A stretch of DNA of 64,000 nucleotides from Pirellulales bacterium (GCA_036499395.1 DASYDW010000116.1:221832-285831), one strand, 5' to 3'; counted from the first letter of the stretch, positions 1 through 9,438 are shown. Program-made: numbers and translations. Notes: generated from the letters alone by a model not told the origin.

Positions 1-238
1 TTTGCGGGGTGTAGTACCACCATTGATTTCCGTGGTTGACGTAGCGCCAACGATCGCCAGGCGTGATGCCGCGGGCCGCTTCCCGATTCTGGATGCGTGC
101 TCCCACACCGGGTGCGCCGGCGGCGGCCGCAGCGTCCGAGGCGGCGCGCCGCGCGGGTCCGACGATCTGAGCGCCGGCCACATCGCTGGAAACAACGATG
201 GCCCCGACGATCGCAGTGCAAAACAAATTGCGTAACAT
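1..238 (-). CDS. Small secreted protein, truncated by the left edge
   Basis: Reading from an ATG at 238 towards the left edge gives an open frame with no stop, so the gene is cut by the window. A strong ribosome binding site (GAAGGAG) sits just upstream of the ATG. The first 23 or so residues look like a signal peptide (MLRNLFCTAIVGAIVVSSDV, then a cleavable AGA). The visible mature part is Ala-rich and ends in a WRYV...WWYYTP motif, a pattern I know from short secreted hypothetical proteins of Planctomycetes. The function is unknown. The start and signal peptide are read directly; the family assignment is from memory of the motif. Confidence 0.6.
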   Translation of the reverse strand, partial: MLRNLFCTAIVGAIVVSSDVAGAQIVGPARRAASDAAAAAGAPGVGARIQNREAARGITPGDRWRYVNHGNQWWYYTPQ

Positions 239-712
239 TTTGTTCTCCTTCTCTTTGCTTCGAAAATGCGCGAAGCCTCGGAAAAATCACCAAGTCCGCC
301 TGAGCGTCACCGGAGCTCCAAGGATCCAGGGCTTCGACCACGAGTGCGCAGCGAAGTTGCACATCGCGTGCCGCAAGCACTGGCGAAGGAGCGAACCAGA
401 ATGATCGGAAGTAACGTTTGGTTACCGGCGCGCCTTCGTAATTTGCCAAGTCGTTCGTTCGACAAGCAAAACGCCAAAGGCGATAGTTGGCCCTCTCATG
501 CTGGTACGCGATCGTCGGGTAATCGCATTCTTTTATTTCCGACGACCACGCGTGCGTTGCCTGTCAGTAGAATGATCGCAACAAATACACAGTGAGCAGG
601 CGCCGTCCATGCCAGGCGCACTAATCGAAATGCATCTGCGTAATCTGTGAGAGCTGCGGGCACATCCGGAATGCATCCCAGGTACCGGCGGGGCGAGGAT
701 CTCGCCGAAAAG
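239..712. other. Intergenic stretch without a recognisable gene
   Basis: This 474-base gap lies between the start of the truncated secreted gene and the end of the aminotransferase gene. It should hold the promoter of the leftward secreted gene. Short open frames here have no ribosome binding site or recognisable protein. I see no strong hairpin. Confidence 0.5.
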
Positions 713-1933
713 CTACGCCAATTCCTTGGCGTGGCGCTGAATCTTCTGGATCGCGGCCGCGATTTCGTGCATGTCCTGCTCGTCACCCAGTAGGGCATAT
801 TGTGGAACCCAATAAGTTTCCCACGCGGCCCGTTCAGTTTCCGGGAAGGGGCCTTGCCAGCTTGCATGCCCCTCGGTGCCGGGGCAAAGTCGGCTGCGAA
901 AAGCACCGCTCGTGAAAACGTCCAGCGCGTGAACTGGCGGATAAGCGGCCTGATTCGGGATGCCTTCGGCCGTCATGGCCTCGATAAATCGCTCGGTGCT
1001 GATGCCGGCGAACTGCTGTCGATCGACATGGAAGATATACGCGTAGTGGCCGTTGCGCGTGATGCGTGAGTCGAGCACTTGTGCCGTAATGCCCGGTATG
1101 TCGGCAAGCAATCGATCGAGCAGCCGGGCGTTATCGTGCCGGCGCCGGGTTTGATCATCCAGCCGCGTGAGCTGTGCGCCGAGAATGGCCCCCTGCCATT
1201 CGCTCAATCGATAGTTCGAGCCGTAAACGAAATGGCTGTAGAACCACGTGCCGGGCAGTCGACCGCAATCATGGACCGAGCGCAACAGCCGCTCGGTGCC
1301 GTCGTCGTTGGTAATGATGATCCCTCCTTCGCCGGCGGTCATCAACTTGCTTTGCTGGAAGCTGAACGTGCCGGCCCGGCCGAAGGTCCCCACCGCACGG
1401 CCGCGCCATTGGCTGCCGTGGGCGTGCGCGCAATCTTCGAGCAGTATCAGGCCGTGGCGCGTGGCGATCTCGGTAAGCCGGTCCAGGTCCGCGGCGTGCC
1501 CTCCCATGTGAACCGGCAAGATGGCTTTCGTTCGTGGGCCGATCGCACGTTCGACCAGGTCGCAATCGATGCAGTAGTTGTCAGCCCGCACGTCGACCAG
1601 CACGGGTATGGCGCCCGTCATCAGAACGGCACTGGCCGTGGCGACAAACGTATAGTCGGGGACAATCACCTCGTCGCCAGGCTCCAGGCCCAGCGCCAAC
1701 AGGGCAATCTCGAGCGCGTGCGTGCCGTTGGTAACCGCTATGCCATGCCGTGCCTGATGGTAGGCGGCGAAATCACGCTCGAACTGCAGTGTTCGCGTCC
1801 CCGGTGTGCGCCACCAGACGCGGCTGTCGAGGACCCCGAGCAAGGCCTCGCGCTCATGCTCGTCGAATTGCGGCCATTGCGGGAACGGTTTTGTCTTCGT
1901 CGGTTGGCCACCGACAAGTGCCAATTGAGCCAT
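713..1933 (-). CDS. DegT/DnrJ/EryC1/StrS family PLP-dependent aminotransferase
   Basis: A 406-residue protein with the usual length and layout of sugar aminotransferases of the DegT/DnrJ/EryC1/StrS family. These enzymes transfer an amino group to keto-sugar nucleotides used in polysaccharide, LPS or secondary-metabolite synthesis. The N-terminal GG(Q)P element, the TNGTHALEIAL cofactor segment (around residue 68), the LEDCAHAHG segment with the Asp that contacts the PLP ring (around 167) and the SFQQSKLMTAGEGG segment with the Schiff-base lysine (about K196) are all visible. The start is an ATG at 1933. The upstream RND gene is on the same strand but separated by about 145 bases with a palindrome, so co-transcription is uncertain. 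The substrate cannot be told from sequence. Confidence 0.9.
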   Translation of the reverse strand: MAQLALVGGQPTKTKPFPQWPQFDEHEREALLGVLDSRVWWRTPGTRTLQFERDFAAYHQARHGIAVTNGTHALEIALLALGLEPGDEVIVPDYTFVATASAVLMTGAIPVLVDVRADNYCIDCDLVERAIGPRTKAILPVHMGGHAADLDRLTEIATRHGLILLEDCAHAHGSQWRGRAVGTFGRAGTFSFQQSKLMTAGEGGIIITNDDGTERLLRSVHDCGRLPGTWFYSHFVYGSNYRLSEWQGAILGAQLTRLDDQTRRRHDNARLLDRLLADIPGITAQVLDSRITRNGHYAYIFHVDRQQFAGISTERFIEAMTAEGIPNQAAYPPVHALDVFTSGAFRSRLCPGTEGHASWQGPFPETERAAWETYWVPQYALLGDEQDMHEIAAAIQKIQRHAKELA

Positions 1934-2004
1934 CGGGCACTCGCTTCTTGGTGAAAGTCACGATGAGTAATCACAATGCTTGAGCCCCGCGGGGGCGGCA
2001 TCGT

Positions 2005-2028
2005 GTAGCCGTGGGCGCGAGCCCACGG
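2005..2028 (+). repeat. GTAG-headed palindrome, REP-like
   Basis: GTAG is followed at once by a perfect 8-bp stem, CCGTGGGC/GCCCACGG, around a GCGA loop. It lies between two leftward genes and has no T-run, so it is not a canonical terminator. The GTAG-plus-hairpin form matches REP elements mobilised by RAYT transposases. Two similar elements occur at 29043 and 38257. Confidence 0.55.
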
Positions 2029-2078
2029 TGCCCCCTAACCTCTCCACTCACGGCCACGTGGGGTAACAATCGTAGCCC

Positions 2079-4475
2079 TCACGTCACGGTTTGTGGTGGC
2101 TGCTGGGCATGGCCAAGGTGCGCTTCCGGGATGCTGGTTCCTTGGACCCGATCGGGGCGCTGATCGAAAAGCATCAGCAGGTTCGGCAGCATGAACAGGT
2201 CGCCCAACATCGCGGCCGTCATCGCGGCGCTCGACAGCAGGCCGAAATGAAACAGCGGCTGGAAGTCGGTCAGCAAGAAGACTGTGAACCCCGCGATATG
2301 CACGACCGAGGTCAACACGATCGGGCGTCCCAGGTCCGCGATCGTTTGCTCGATGCCGCGCTGCGTGCCGAAGCCTTGCTCGCGCGTCAGACGTTGATAA
2401 TGCAACACGAAATGCATCGTGTCATTCACCGCGATGCCCAAGGCGATCGTGGCCACCATTGCCGAGCCCGAGCTGATGGGAATTTTGAACAAGCCCATCA
2501 CACCGTACAGGGCAAGCACGGGAAACAGATTCGGCGGCAGCGCCAACAGCGTGAACTTGAACGACCGGAACAGGATGCCGCACAGTACGGCAATGATGAT
2601 CACGCTCGAACCGAGCCCCCACAGAATGCCGCCTGAAAGTCCCTCGCCCAGTTGCACGACCTGCGCGATCGAGCCGCACAGGTAGCAATCGAACCGGTCA
2701 TACGGCAAGTTGTCGCGCGCGTAGCGCAACAACGGGGCAAAGCCTTCGCCGCCGGACTCATGTGCCAGGAAGGTGAGCCGCAGGGCGCCCGAGCCTTGTT
2801 TGTCGTGGTTCCAACTTTGGAAGGTCGACGAGAAGATTTTCGATTGCGAGGTCACGCGCGACAGCTTGGCCAGGTAGGCGCCGATTCCCTCTTCGCGGCG
2901 AGTTTTTTCCAGCTGCTGTTGAAATTCCTGCTGCCGCTGGTGAAATGCGTCGGTCGAGACAACCCGCATCACGCCCAGGTCGCGTCGCGACAGGATCTGG
3001 TCGCTGTACTCGCGAGCTCGGACGCGGTTGGCTTCGTAAACCGGATCGGTCTTCTGGCCAATCTTCGGCGGCGCGGCGAATTCCTTCGGCACCAGCACCA
3101 CGTCGAGTTGATAGACGCCAAATTCGCGCCGCGAGAACAGGTCCAGTGCCTTGGCGATCGGCTGCTCTTCCGTAAAGAACGAAAATGGATCGGCATCGAC
3201 ATACAGGCCGATCGGGTAATCAGCCGGCCTAGGCCACGCGCAGAAGAACAGAAATGCGGTCACACCCAACAGCAACAACGAACTGATCGCCGGGCGTTGA
3301 ATCACGGCCGTGGCATAACGGCGGAATCGATCCTGCGTCAGAACGACTCCGCCTGACGCGTTGCGTATCGGAATAATCTGCGAAACGAGAAACACGCCGA
3401 AGAATGCCAGTAACGACCCGATGAAGAGTTGCACGCCCAGGTCGCGCACCGGCGCCAAATCGTTGAACACCAACATCAAGAAGCCAACGGCAGTCGTGGC
3501 CGCGGCTCCCAAGCACGGAACCGCCACCCAACTGACCAGTTGTGTACGACGGCGCGTTTCGCCCGTCGTCCCATGCTCGGCGGCATATTCGCCAAAGTGC
3601 ATGGTCGAGGCGACGCCGATGATCGAGATCAAAGCCGGCGTGGCCACGGTCACCACGCCTAACGTACCGCCGCCACCTCCCAGCCAGCCGAGCACCAGCA
3701 AGATGGCCAGAGCGCTGCCAAGCACAGCCACGGCCAATGTGCGCCATGTGCGGAAGCTGAAATACAGGCTCAACATGCCGACCGCGATCGACATGGGCAA
3801 AAACGTCAGCGCCACCTGCCGGGCACGCTTTTCCAACTCCATCATCATCACAATGGCGCTGGCCACGTGAAATTCCACCGCCTGCCCCCAGCCGGCTTCG
3901 ACCTTTTCCTCAGCGATGATCGAGTGAACCGAGTTAACGACCGTACGGCGCCGCTCGTTCAGGACGTCGTCCGTTTCCTTGTCGGGATGGAACTCCAGCT
4001 CGCAAACGGTAACAAGCGTGCGGGTCGGATCCTCGGGCGGTGGATTATCCCACAGAGCGCCGGCGTACAAGTTGAATCGCTCGTGATTCTCGCGCGCGAG
4101 CAAGGTCATGAGCGGCACCCCTTCGATCTGCTCGGCCACGAGCGAGGTGTCGTAGACTTGCTTCACGCCGGGGATGGCGGCGAAGCGTCTGCGTAGCTGG
4201 CTCAACCGCGGCAGATCTTCTTCCGTGATCGGCCGGCTGAAGTGCAAGCCCACGGCCACGGTATCGCCAACGTCGAAGTGGCTATCGAACACGCGCCATG
4301 CTTCAACCGTGGGGCGGGGCATCCAGCGCTCGGGCGAATCGAGAATCTCGAGCTTCGTGAGCAAAAACAGCGAAACCCCCGCCAGCGCCAGTGTCACGAG
4401 CCAGACCGTTCCGCGGAAGCGGTCAACGAGATTGAGAATCGTTTCCATCGAGAGCGGCCAGTCGGTTGGCGCCAT
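2079..4475 (-). CDS. MMPL/RND superfamily exporter
   Basis: About 798 residues with the RND/MMPL plan: a first membrane helix near the N-terminus, a large periplasmic loop, a cluster of five or so helices (around 230-390), a second membrane helix, a second large loop, and a second helix cluster in the last 200 residues. Such proteins export lipids, hopanoids or other hydrophobic compounds across the inner membrane using the proton gradient. The second half carries the GIAVNDTMHFVLHY segment typical of this group. The longest frame begins at a TTG at 4511; the ATG at 4475, preceded by GGAGGG, or the ATG at 4448 is more likely. No partner membrane-fusion protein is adjacent. The substrate is unknown. 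Confidence 0.85.
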   Translation of the reverse strand: MAPTDWPLSMETILNLVDRFRGTVWLVTLALAGVSLFLLTKLEILDSPERWMPRPTVEAWRVFDSHFDVGDTVAVGLHFSRPITEEDLPRLSQLRRRFAAIPGVKQVYDTSLVAEQIEGVPLMTLLARENHERFNLYAGALWDNPPPEDPTRTLVTVCELEFHPDKETDDVLNERRRTVVNSVHSIIAEEKVEAGWGQAVEFHVASAIVMMMELEKRARQVALTFLPMSIAVGMLSLYFSFRTWRTLAVAVLGSALAILLVLGWLGGGGGTLGVVTVATPALISIIGVASTMHFGEYAAEHGTTGETRRRTQLVSWVAVPCLGAAATTAVGFLMLVFNDLAPVRDLGVQLFIGSLLAFFGVFLVSQIIPIRNASGGVVLTQDRFRRYATAVIQRPAISSLLLLGVTAFLFFCAWPRPADYPIGLYVDADPFSFFTEEQPIAKALDLFSRREFGVYQLDVVLVPKEFAAPPKIGQKTDPVYEANRVRAREYSDQILSRRDLGVMRVVSTDAFHQRQQEFQQQLEKTRREEGIGAYLAKLSRVTSQSKIFSSTFQSWNHDKQGSGALRLTFLAHESGGEGFAPLLRYARDNLPYDRFDCYLCGSIAQVVQLGEGLSGGILWGLGSSVIIIAVLCGILFRSFKFTLLALPPNLFPVLALYGVMGLFKIPISSGSAMVATIALGIAVNDTMHFVLHYQRLTREQGFGTQRGIEQTIADLGRPIVLTSVVHIAGFTVFLLTDFQPLFHFGLLSSAAMTAAMLGDLFMLPNLLMLFDQRPDRVQGTSIPEAHLGHAQQPPQTVT

Positions 4476-4661
4476 GAACCGGGCCGCCCTCCGCAGGCGG
4501 CGCCAACCCAAACTCGCGAGCAGTTGCGCGAAGGCAGGGCGTGCCCCAGATTATGGCCGCTGCCCGCGTGGAACGCCAGCGAGGGCAAGTTTCGCCCGGG
4601 CGCCGCATTCACTTCAGGCAAAGTTTCGCGACGCCAAGTGGGCTGCTTCAGCGCTCGACCG

Positions 4662-5375
4662 TCACCGCTTCTCGGCTGGCGTGACCGTTGGTGTTTCGGC
4701 CTCGCGATCGCCGAAGTACCGAATGCACAGAACGTCGTTTAGCCGTGACTCGTCGCGCACGATCTGGTCATACGATTTAGTGCTGGTGAAGAAGGTACGG
4801 CCGACAAGTGGCAGCTCGCCCAGATAGGGAATCGACCGCTTTACGTAGGCGCGCCGCTGCGATTCAAGTGCAACTTTCTCATTGGTCAGCTCGACGAGGC
4901 GGCCGGACGACGTAGCACTCTTCTGATCACGGACTTCCATCACCCGACACGACGTACCCGCAGCGGGGGCTTCTGGCAGGACATCCTCGATCGGGACGCG
5001 CTTCGCGGCAGCGGTGTGGCTGATGATTCTGGCCGACGGGCGCGGAATCCACAGATATTCAGTCTGCTGGGCGGAGACCGCCTTTTTTATCTTCACGAAG
5101 GGGACCTTCGACGAAAGGGGGACCACGACGTCGTTCCGGCTCTCCGAGATGTGCCGCAAGACAATCCAGCGATCGTTGTCCTTAGCAAAATCCCCTTCGA
5201 GCCGTTCTTGGACCGGACCAACTTGAACGTCGATCGTGTACCAATCACCGACGATCAGTTCCCGAACGGGCGGATTTCCGGGGACAGTCTGTGCCGGCGG
5301 TTGCCCGCTAGCAGGCAGCGCGACAACCAAACTCGCAATGACGGCAAGCGTGCCTACGGTCCTACTGAAACGCAT
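4662..5375 (-). CDS. Secreted protein with a secretin-like C-terminal motif
   Basis: A 237-residue protein starting at an ATG with an excellent ribosome binding site (GGGAGGG). The first 24 residues form a signal peptide ending in ASG. The middle is not recognised. Near residues 185-205 the segment IPYLGELPLVGRTFFTSTKS closely resembles the signature at the end of the secretin barrel domain in type II secretion and type IV pilus secretins (VPxLGDIPxLGxLF). The protein is far too short to form a secretin barrel. It could be a truncated or repurposed relative, or an unrelated periplasmic protein with a chance likeness. It lies upstream of the MMPL exporter on the same strand but about 190 bases away. 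Confidence 0.6.
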   Translation of the reverse strand: MRFSRTVGTLAVIASLVVALPASGQPPAQTVPGNPPVRELIVGDWYTIDVQVGPVQERLEGDFAKDNDRWIVLRHISESRNDVVVPLSSKVPFVKIKKAVSAQQTEYLWIPRPSARIISHTAAAKRVPIEDVLPEAPAAGTSCRVMEVRDQKSATSSGRLVELTNEKVALESQRRAYVKRSIPYLGELPLVGRTFFTSTKSYDQIVRDESRLNDVLCIRYFGDREAETPTVTPAEKR

Positions 5376-5804
5376 CGAAATCCCTCCCGGCCAGGGTTAG
5401 GAACACCGTATCGGCTTAATAACGGCGGCCGTAACGTCGCCGCAATGCCGTTTCGCCCCCCCAGGTAGCTGCCCAACGCGGCTCGGTACCGCGCATGCAT
5501 GTGCAGTTCGTAAGCCTGCAGTTAGCAATCTGTTAGCTTCGATCGCCGATCGCGAAATGCCAGCTTGCAGGGAGTTGACAGAAGGAGCGGTCGAGTCCTA
5601 GAGTAGCGGGGTAGAGCGTCGCGAGTTCGGGTTGGTGAGCGCGTCGGACCGGCGCGGCTTTTAGCTACGCAATTGCCAGATTGTAGGTCTGGTGTTCCTT
5701 GTGCAGCGACTGATTTGTTACGCTCTGAGGACGGCAGTGAATTCGCTCGGCTGATCGAGCGATCGGCATTTCGAAGGATTGAAAATCTCGCGGGAGGGAA
5801 CCTT
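5376..5804. other. Divergent intergenic region
   Basis: This 429-base gap separates the leftward secreted gene from the rightward BON-like gene. It must carry promoters for both. The only readable candidate is the TTGACA box listed separately. No other gene or strong hairpin is visible. Confidence 0.5.
5575..5604 (+). promoter_or_regulatory. Possible sigma-70-type promoter for the BON-like gene
   Basis: A perfect TTGACA box at 5575-5580 is followed after 18 bases by TAGAGT at 5599-5604, a 4 of 6 match to the -10 consensus. It points at the BON-like gene about 200 bases downstream. The match is suggestive only. Confidence 0.3.
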
Positions 5805-6032
5805 TTGGCCACGACGCAACGAGCTTTGAGTGAGGCACGACCGCTCGCGCAGTCGGCATTGTCCGACAGTGTTATTTTTGACTTGCGCGATCTGGTTGTC
5901 GAAGAGGGAGAGGACGCGCTGGTGCTGCGCGGCTCGGTGAAGAGCTTTTATCACAAGCAGATGGCGCAAGAGTTGGTCCGCGCCGTCGCCGGCCGTGAAG
6001 TCGACGTGATCAACTCGATCGACGTGCAGTAG
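5805..6032 (+). CDS. Small BON-domain-like protein
   Basis: About 75 residues. The likely start is a TTG at 5805, six bases after a strong GGGAGGG ribosome binding site; longer upstream frames lack one. Residues 30-75 read as a BON-type unit: a beta strand (ALVLRGSVKS), a helix (YHKQMAQELVRAV) and a second strand ending in VINSIDVQ. BON domains bind phospholipids or peptidoglycan, or act as accessory modules, often in periplasmic proteins. There is no signal peptide, so this one is probably cytoplasmic. The fold assignment rests on the strand-helix-strand pattern. Confidence 0.6.
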   Translation: MATTQRALSEARPLAQSALSDSVIFDLRDLVVEEGEDALVLRGSVKSFYHKQMAQELVRAVAGREVDVINSIDVQ

Positions 6033-6157
6033 ACGCCGTCCGCTCCGTTCCCTCTTTCTTTCGCTGGCCACCGTGGCAACAGCTACACTGGCCAGTTCGC
6101 CCGGCAGACTCCCGAGGTCTAAGGCTCCGCAGGATGAAACGCCCTCGGACTGCGAGT

Positions 6158-7312
6158 TCAGGCAGCGCGGCGCATCCCGCCGGCGACTTGATTCCACAGG
6201 TTCAAGACCTGATCGTAGTTTCCCTCAACCGGGTACCGCTCGGCCAACTTCCGTCCGGCGACCCCTAGGCGAAAGCGCGTGGCCGGATCGACCAGCGCAT
6301 CTAGCCGCTGCGCCAGGTGCGTCCAGTCCGCAGGGTCTTCCAGGACGAATCCATCGTGGTTATCCGTCATGATCTCGCTCGCGCCGTTGTGGCTGGTCGT
6401 GATCACGGGCAGGCCTGCGGCCAGCGCTTCGAGCACGACCAGGCTGCACGAGTCGTACCACGTCGGCAGCGTGAACACATCGGCCGCGGCGTACAAAGGA
6501 GCCGTATCCGCCACGGCCCCCAGGTAGTCGACGCAGTCCACGGCCCCCACTTGTTCGGCCAGGCGGATGTACTTTCGCTCGGGTTTGCCCCCCACGGCCA
6601 ATAAGCGCACCTGGCGGCGATTCTTCCTCAGCTCTCCCACGGCGCGCAACAGCGTTGGCAATCCCTTGAGGGCGAAATTATGGGCGACAAAAAGCACCAC
6701 CAGCTCGTCGTCGCGGATACGCAGCCGTTCGCGGACAGCGGTGCGATGTTCAGCGCGATTATCGGGGGTAAATCGGTCCAGATCGACGCCGTTGTAGATC
6801 AATCGCGAACGTTCCATCGGCCAGCCGTGCGTGCGTTCCAAATCGCGAGCTACGATCTTTGATAGCGCGATGACCAGCCGGCGATGATCGGCGTACTGCC
6901 GCCAGGCAACCCGTTCGTGCTGTTGCCATCGCGGCGAAACCGCCGTCAGGCAGCGTCGCACCGTGCGCGCCACGGGGGACATGGATAGTAACTTGCGGTC
7001 GAATTGAGCGCGCGCCGCGCCAAAGTGCGGCTGCAGAATGTCGAATCGCCAGCCGAAGCCCATGTCGTGAACCAGATCGAGATCCAGTTCGCCCAGGGTT
7101 TCGTCGATCGCGAGCGCGAACGCGTACGGCGAGTGCGTCGCCGGCACCGGATGGGGCACGATCGGCAGCGCCTGCTCGGGCGGGCCAAAATTCTGCGCCA
7201 CCACGTGTACTTCGTGACCGGCCGCGATCGCGCGCCGGGCAAGCTCGTGCGTCCAACGCTCGGCGCCGCCGCGGTGAGGATTGAAATGACGAACGACCAG
7301 ACCCACTCTCAT
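6158..7312 (-). CDS. GT4-family glycosyltransferase, probably LPS core
   Basis: A 384-residue GT-B glycosyltransferase. The N-terminal Rossmann domain opens with MRVGLVVRHFNPHRGGAERW, the donor-side entry typical of GT4 retaining transferases. The C-terminal domain has the acidic EX7E-like segment around residues 290-310 (SCSLVVLEALAAGLPVI) and the usual GASEI stretch. The start ATG overlaps the stop of the upstream heptosyltransferase-kinase gene as ATGA, so the two are translationally coupled. Given that partner, a WaaG-like role adding a hexose to the heptose region of the LPS inner core is the best guess. The sugar specificity is inferred from context only. Confidence 0.85.
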   Translation of the reverse strand: MRVGLVVRHFNPHRGGAERWTHELARRAIAAGHEVHVVAQNFGPPEQALPIVPHPVPATHSPYAFALAIDETLGELDLDLVHDMGFGWRFDILQPHFGAARAQFDRKLLSMSPVARTVRRCLTAVSPRWQQHERVAWRQYADHRRLVIALSKIVARDLERTHGWPMERSRLIYNGVDLDRFTPDNRAEHRTAVRERLRIRDDELVVLFVAHNFALKGLPTLLRAVGELRKNRRQVRLLAVGGKPERKYIRLAEQVGAVDCVDYLGAVADTAPLYAAADVFTLPTWYDSCSLVVLEALAAGLPVITTSHNGASEIMTDNHDGFVLEDPADWTHLAQRLDALVDPATRFRLGVAGRKLAERYPVEGNYDQVLNLWNQVAGGMRRAA

Positions 7313-9438
7313 GGATTAGATCCCAGTTTCAGTTCCATCAGTCGTTGCTTGCTGAGCACGCTGCGCAGCAGCCGCCGGTGTTCAGGCCCCAGTCGCTTGA
7401 CGCCCAAGTACGCTTTGAAGAATGCCAGACGACGACTGCAACTGACAACCTCGCGCGGCGCGGAATAAGCAAGCTGCGCCAGGTCTTTCACGATCCAGCG
7501 GCGACGCAGACGCGTGCGATGCTGCACACGTTGCAAATCGATCAAGCGGACATCGAATACGCCCGGCTGAGGTTCGCGAATAAAGAAATGACAACAGTAC
7601 AGGTCGCGATGGTTGTAGCCTGAGCGGTGAAAACGCCCCGCCACGTCCGCCACCTGAGTGAGCAGCCGGTCAAATTCTCGATCGCGCGGCTGCCCAATCG
7701 AAATGGCATGGTTGATTGCCGGAAAGCGCTGCTGCAGCAAGTGGTCCAACTGCACGTAGCCCGTCAGCTCTTCGGTAAGAACAAACGATTCGAGCAGACC
7801 GTCCGAGCTGAGTCGTTCGCCGAAGGCGATCACCGGCATGGTTTCGATGCCGGCCTCGGCCAGCCGCGCGACGTTTTCGGCCTCGATCCGCCCCGGAGTG
7901 GCCGGGGCCGTCGCGCCGAGCTTCGCGCGGACCCATTGCGGGAGCGAACGGGCATGATGTTTCTTCAAGAACGCGCCGCGCGTCGCGCCGTGAGGACCGT
8001 GCAGCCGCAGCCACCAGTTTTCGCGATCCGGTAGCGCCCGCATCAGCCGACCGTCGGTCGTCGACATCACGGCCGTAAAGTCATCGAGCTCAGCGTCGGC
8101 CAACGCCGTGCGATAACGATTATTGATCCACAGTTGCGCTTTTCCGGCCGCCGGTCTTGCACTCTGACCGGGGCCAGATTGCACAGGTGCCAGCAACGAA
8201 ACTGGCGCCGTAACCACGGGGGACGTGCGTTCGCCCGCGGCCGAGCCATTCCGTCGTGTCGAAGTGGCCGTCGCCGCCGACGTTGTCGCGCGCCAGGAGT
8301 GCAAGGGAATCACCAAGGGCCCGTTCCCCCCGTCGCGATCCTCGTCCGACCACGAGTCGCTGCTGGCCAAGTGCGCGGGCTTCTGCAGATCGTTAAGCTG
8401 CGCACACACGGCTTCGTACACGCGGTCCACCGTCAAGTCGCGCATGCATTCCTGATGCGCCAGCGGGCAGACCTGCTGCATGCACGGCCCGCAGGGGACT
8501 TTGTGCTGCAAATGGATCGCCTTGGCGAAATGCGTTTCGCTGAGCGAAATGTGCGTCGGGCCGAAAAGCGTGATCACCGGCACGTCGAAGGCCGGAGCAA
8601 AATGGCGCGGCCCGCTGTCGGTCGTAACCATCAGCGACGCACGGCGCACGCAGGCCTTGCTGAGCCCGATCGGCAGCGGATAGTCATCTCCCAGGCGCGC
8701 ATCGGCCAAGCTGATCACGTTCGGATGATCGGCCACCGCGGTGATCTTGCGGGCAATCTCGCGTTCCTTGGGCCCGCACAAAGCCAGGACCGGGTAGTTC
8801 CACTGGTCCGCGATGCGGCGGGCGAGTTGTCCGAAATACTCGGTCGGCCACAACTTCGACGCGCCGAAGGCCGCTCCCGAATTCAAAAGCACGAGCGGCT
8901 TGTCCGTCGGGATGTCCAACCGGCGCCAGACGTCGTCTGCCGCGCGCTCGTCCGCCTCGGTCGTGGCCAACTCGATCCGCGGAGACTCTTTGGGACAGCC
9001 GAGTGCGTAAGCGATTTGCAGATAGGCGTCCAACGTCGATTGCGGCGCATACTCGCCGCCAGCCATTGGCGCGTACAACTTGTGCGTGAGGAACAGAGCG
9101 CGGACATCGCGGGCGTAGCCGACGCGCTGCTTCGCGCCGCTGGCCCAGGCCCAAAAGCCGGTCCGCAATGAGTTTGTCAGCAGTACGACCGTGTCGAATC
9201 GCTCGCGGCGCAATTTTTTGGCAAAGCCCCAACCGTTCAGGTCGGGCTTTTTCGAGCGTGGATCGAAGAACAGCCGGTCATCGATCCAGGGCGTTCCGAC
9301 GAGGACTTCCGACACGTAAGGACGCATGATGCCCACGAAGTGGGCCCGCGGTCCGTAATGGCGTCGCAATGCTCGCAGGGCCGGCGTGGCCATGGCCACA
9401 TCGCCGATCCAATTCGGGAGAAAAATACCCAGCTTCAT
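7309..9438 (-). CDS. Fusion: heptosyltransferase (GT9, WaaF type) with WaaP-type LPS core kinase
   Basis: A 709-residue two-domain protein. Residues 1-350 form a GT9 heptosyltransferase: PNWIGDVAMATPALRALR at the N-terminus, the TTDSGPRHFAPA donor-binding segment around 275, and a WaaF-like CGPCMQQVCPLAHQECM segment. A polar linker of about 80 residues follows. Residues 430-709 match the LPS core heptose kinase WaaP: NHRDLYCCHFF around 610 carries the catalytic loop Asp, and VRLIDLQRVQ carries the metal-binding Asp, both very close to the Escherichia coli WaaP segments. One polypeptide would thus add heptose and phosphorylate the core. An ATG at 9438 is preferred over a TTG two codons earlier. 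It is coupled to the downstream GT4 gene. Confidence 0.88.
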   Translation of the reverse strand: MKLGIFLPNWIGDVAMATPALRALRRHYGPRAHFVGIMRPYVSEVLVGTPWIDDRLFFDPRSKKPDLNGWGFAKKLRRERFDTVVLLTNSLRTGFWAWASGAKQRVGYARDVRALFLTHKLYAPMAGGEYAPQSTLDAYLQIAYALGCPKESPRIELATTEADERAADDVWRRLDIPTDKPLVLLNSGAAFGASKLWPTEYFGQLARRIADQWNYPVLALCGPKEREIARKITAVADHPNVISLADARLGDDYPLPIGLSKACVRRASLMVTTDSGPRHFAPAFDVPVITLFGPTHISLSETHFAKAIHLQHKVPCGPCMQQVCPLAHQECMRDLTVDRVYEAVCAQLNDLQKPAHLASSDSWSDEDRDGGNGPLVIPLHSWRATTSAATATSTRRNGSAAGERTSPVVTAPVSLLAPVQSGPGQSARPAAGKAQLWINNRYRTALADAELDDFTAVMSTTDGRLMRALPDRENWWLRLHGPHGATRGAFLKKHHARSLPQWVRAKLGATAPATPGRIEAENVARLAEAGIETMPVIAFGERLSSDGLLESFVLTEELTGYVQLDHLLQQRFPAINHAISIGQPRDREFDRLLTQVADVAGRFHRSGYNHRDLYCCHFFIREPQPGVFDVRLIDLQRVQHRTRLRRRWIVKDLAQLAYSAPREVVSCSRRLAFFKAYLGVKRLGPEHRRLLRSVLSKQRLMELKLGSNP

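Noticed and set aside
8134-9171. Open frame of 345 codons on the + strand
   Set aside because: It is antisense to the heptosyltransferase-kinase fusion, which has clear domains.
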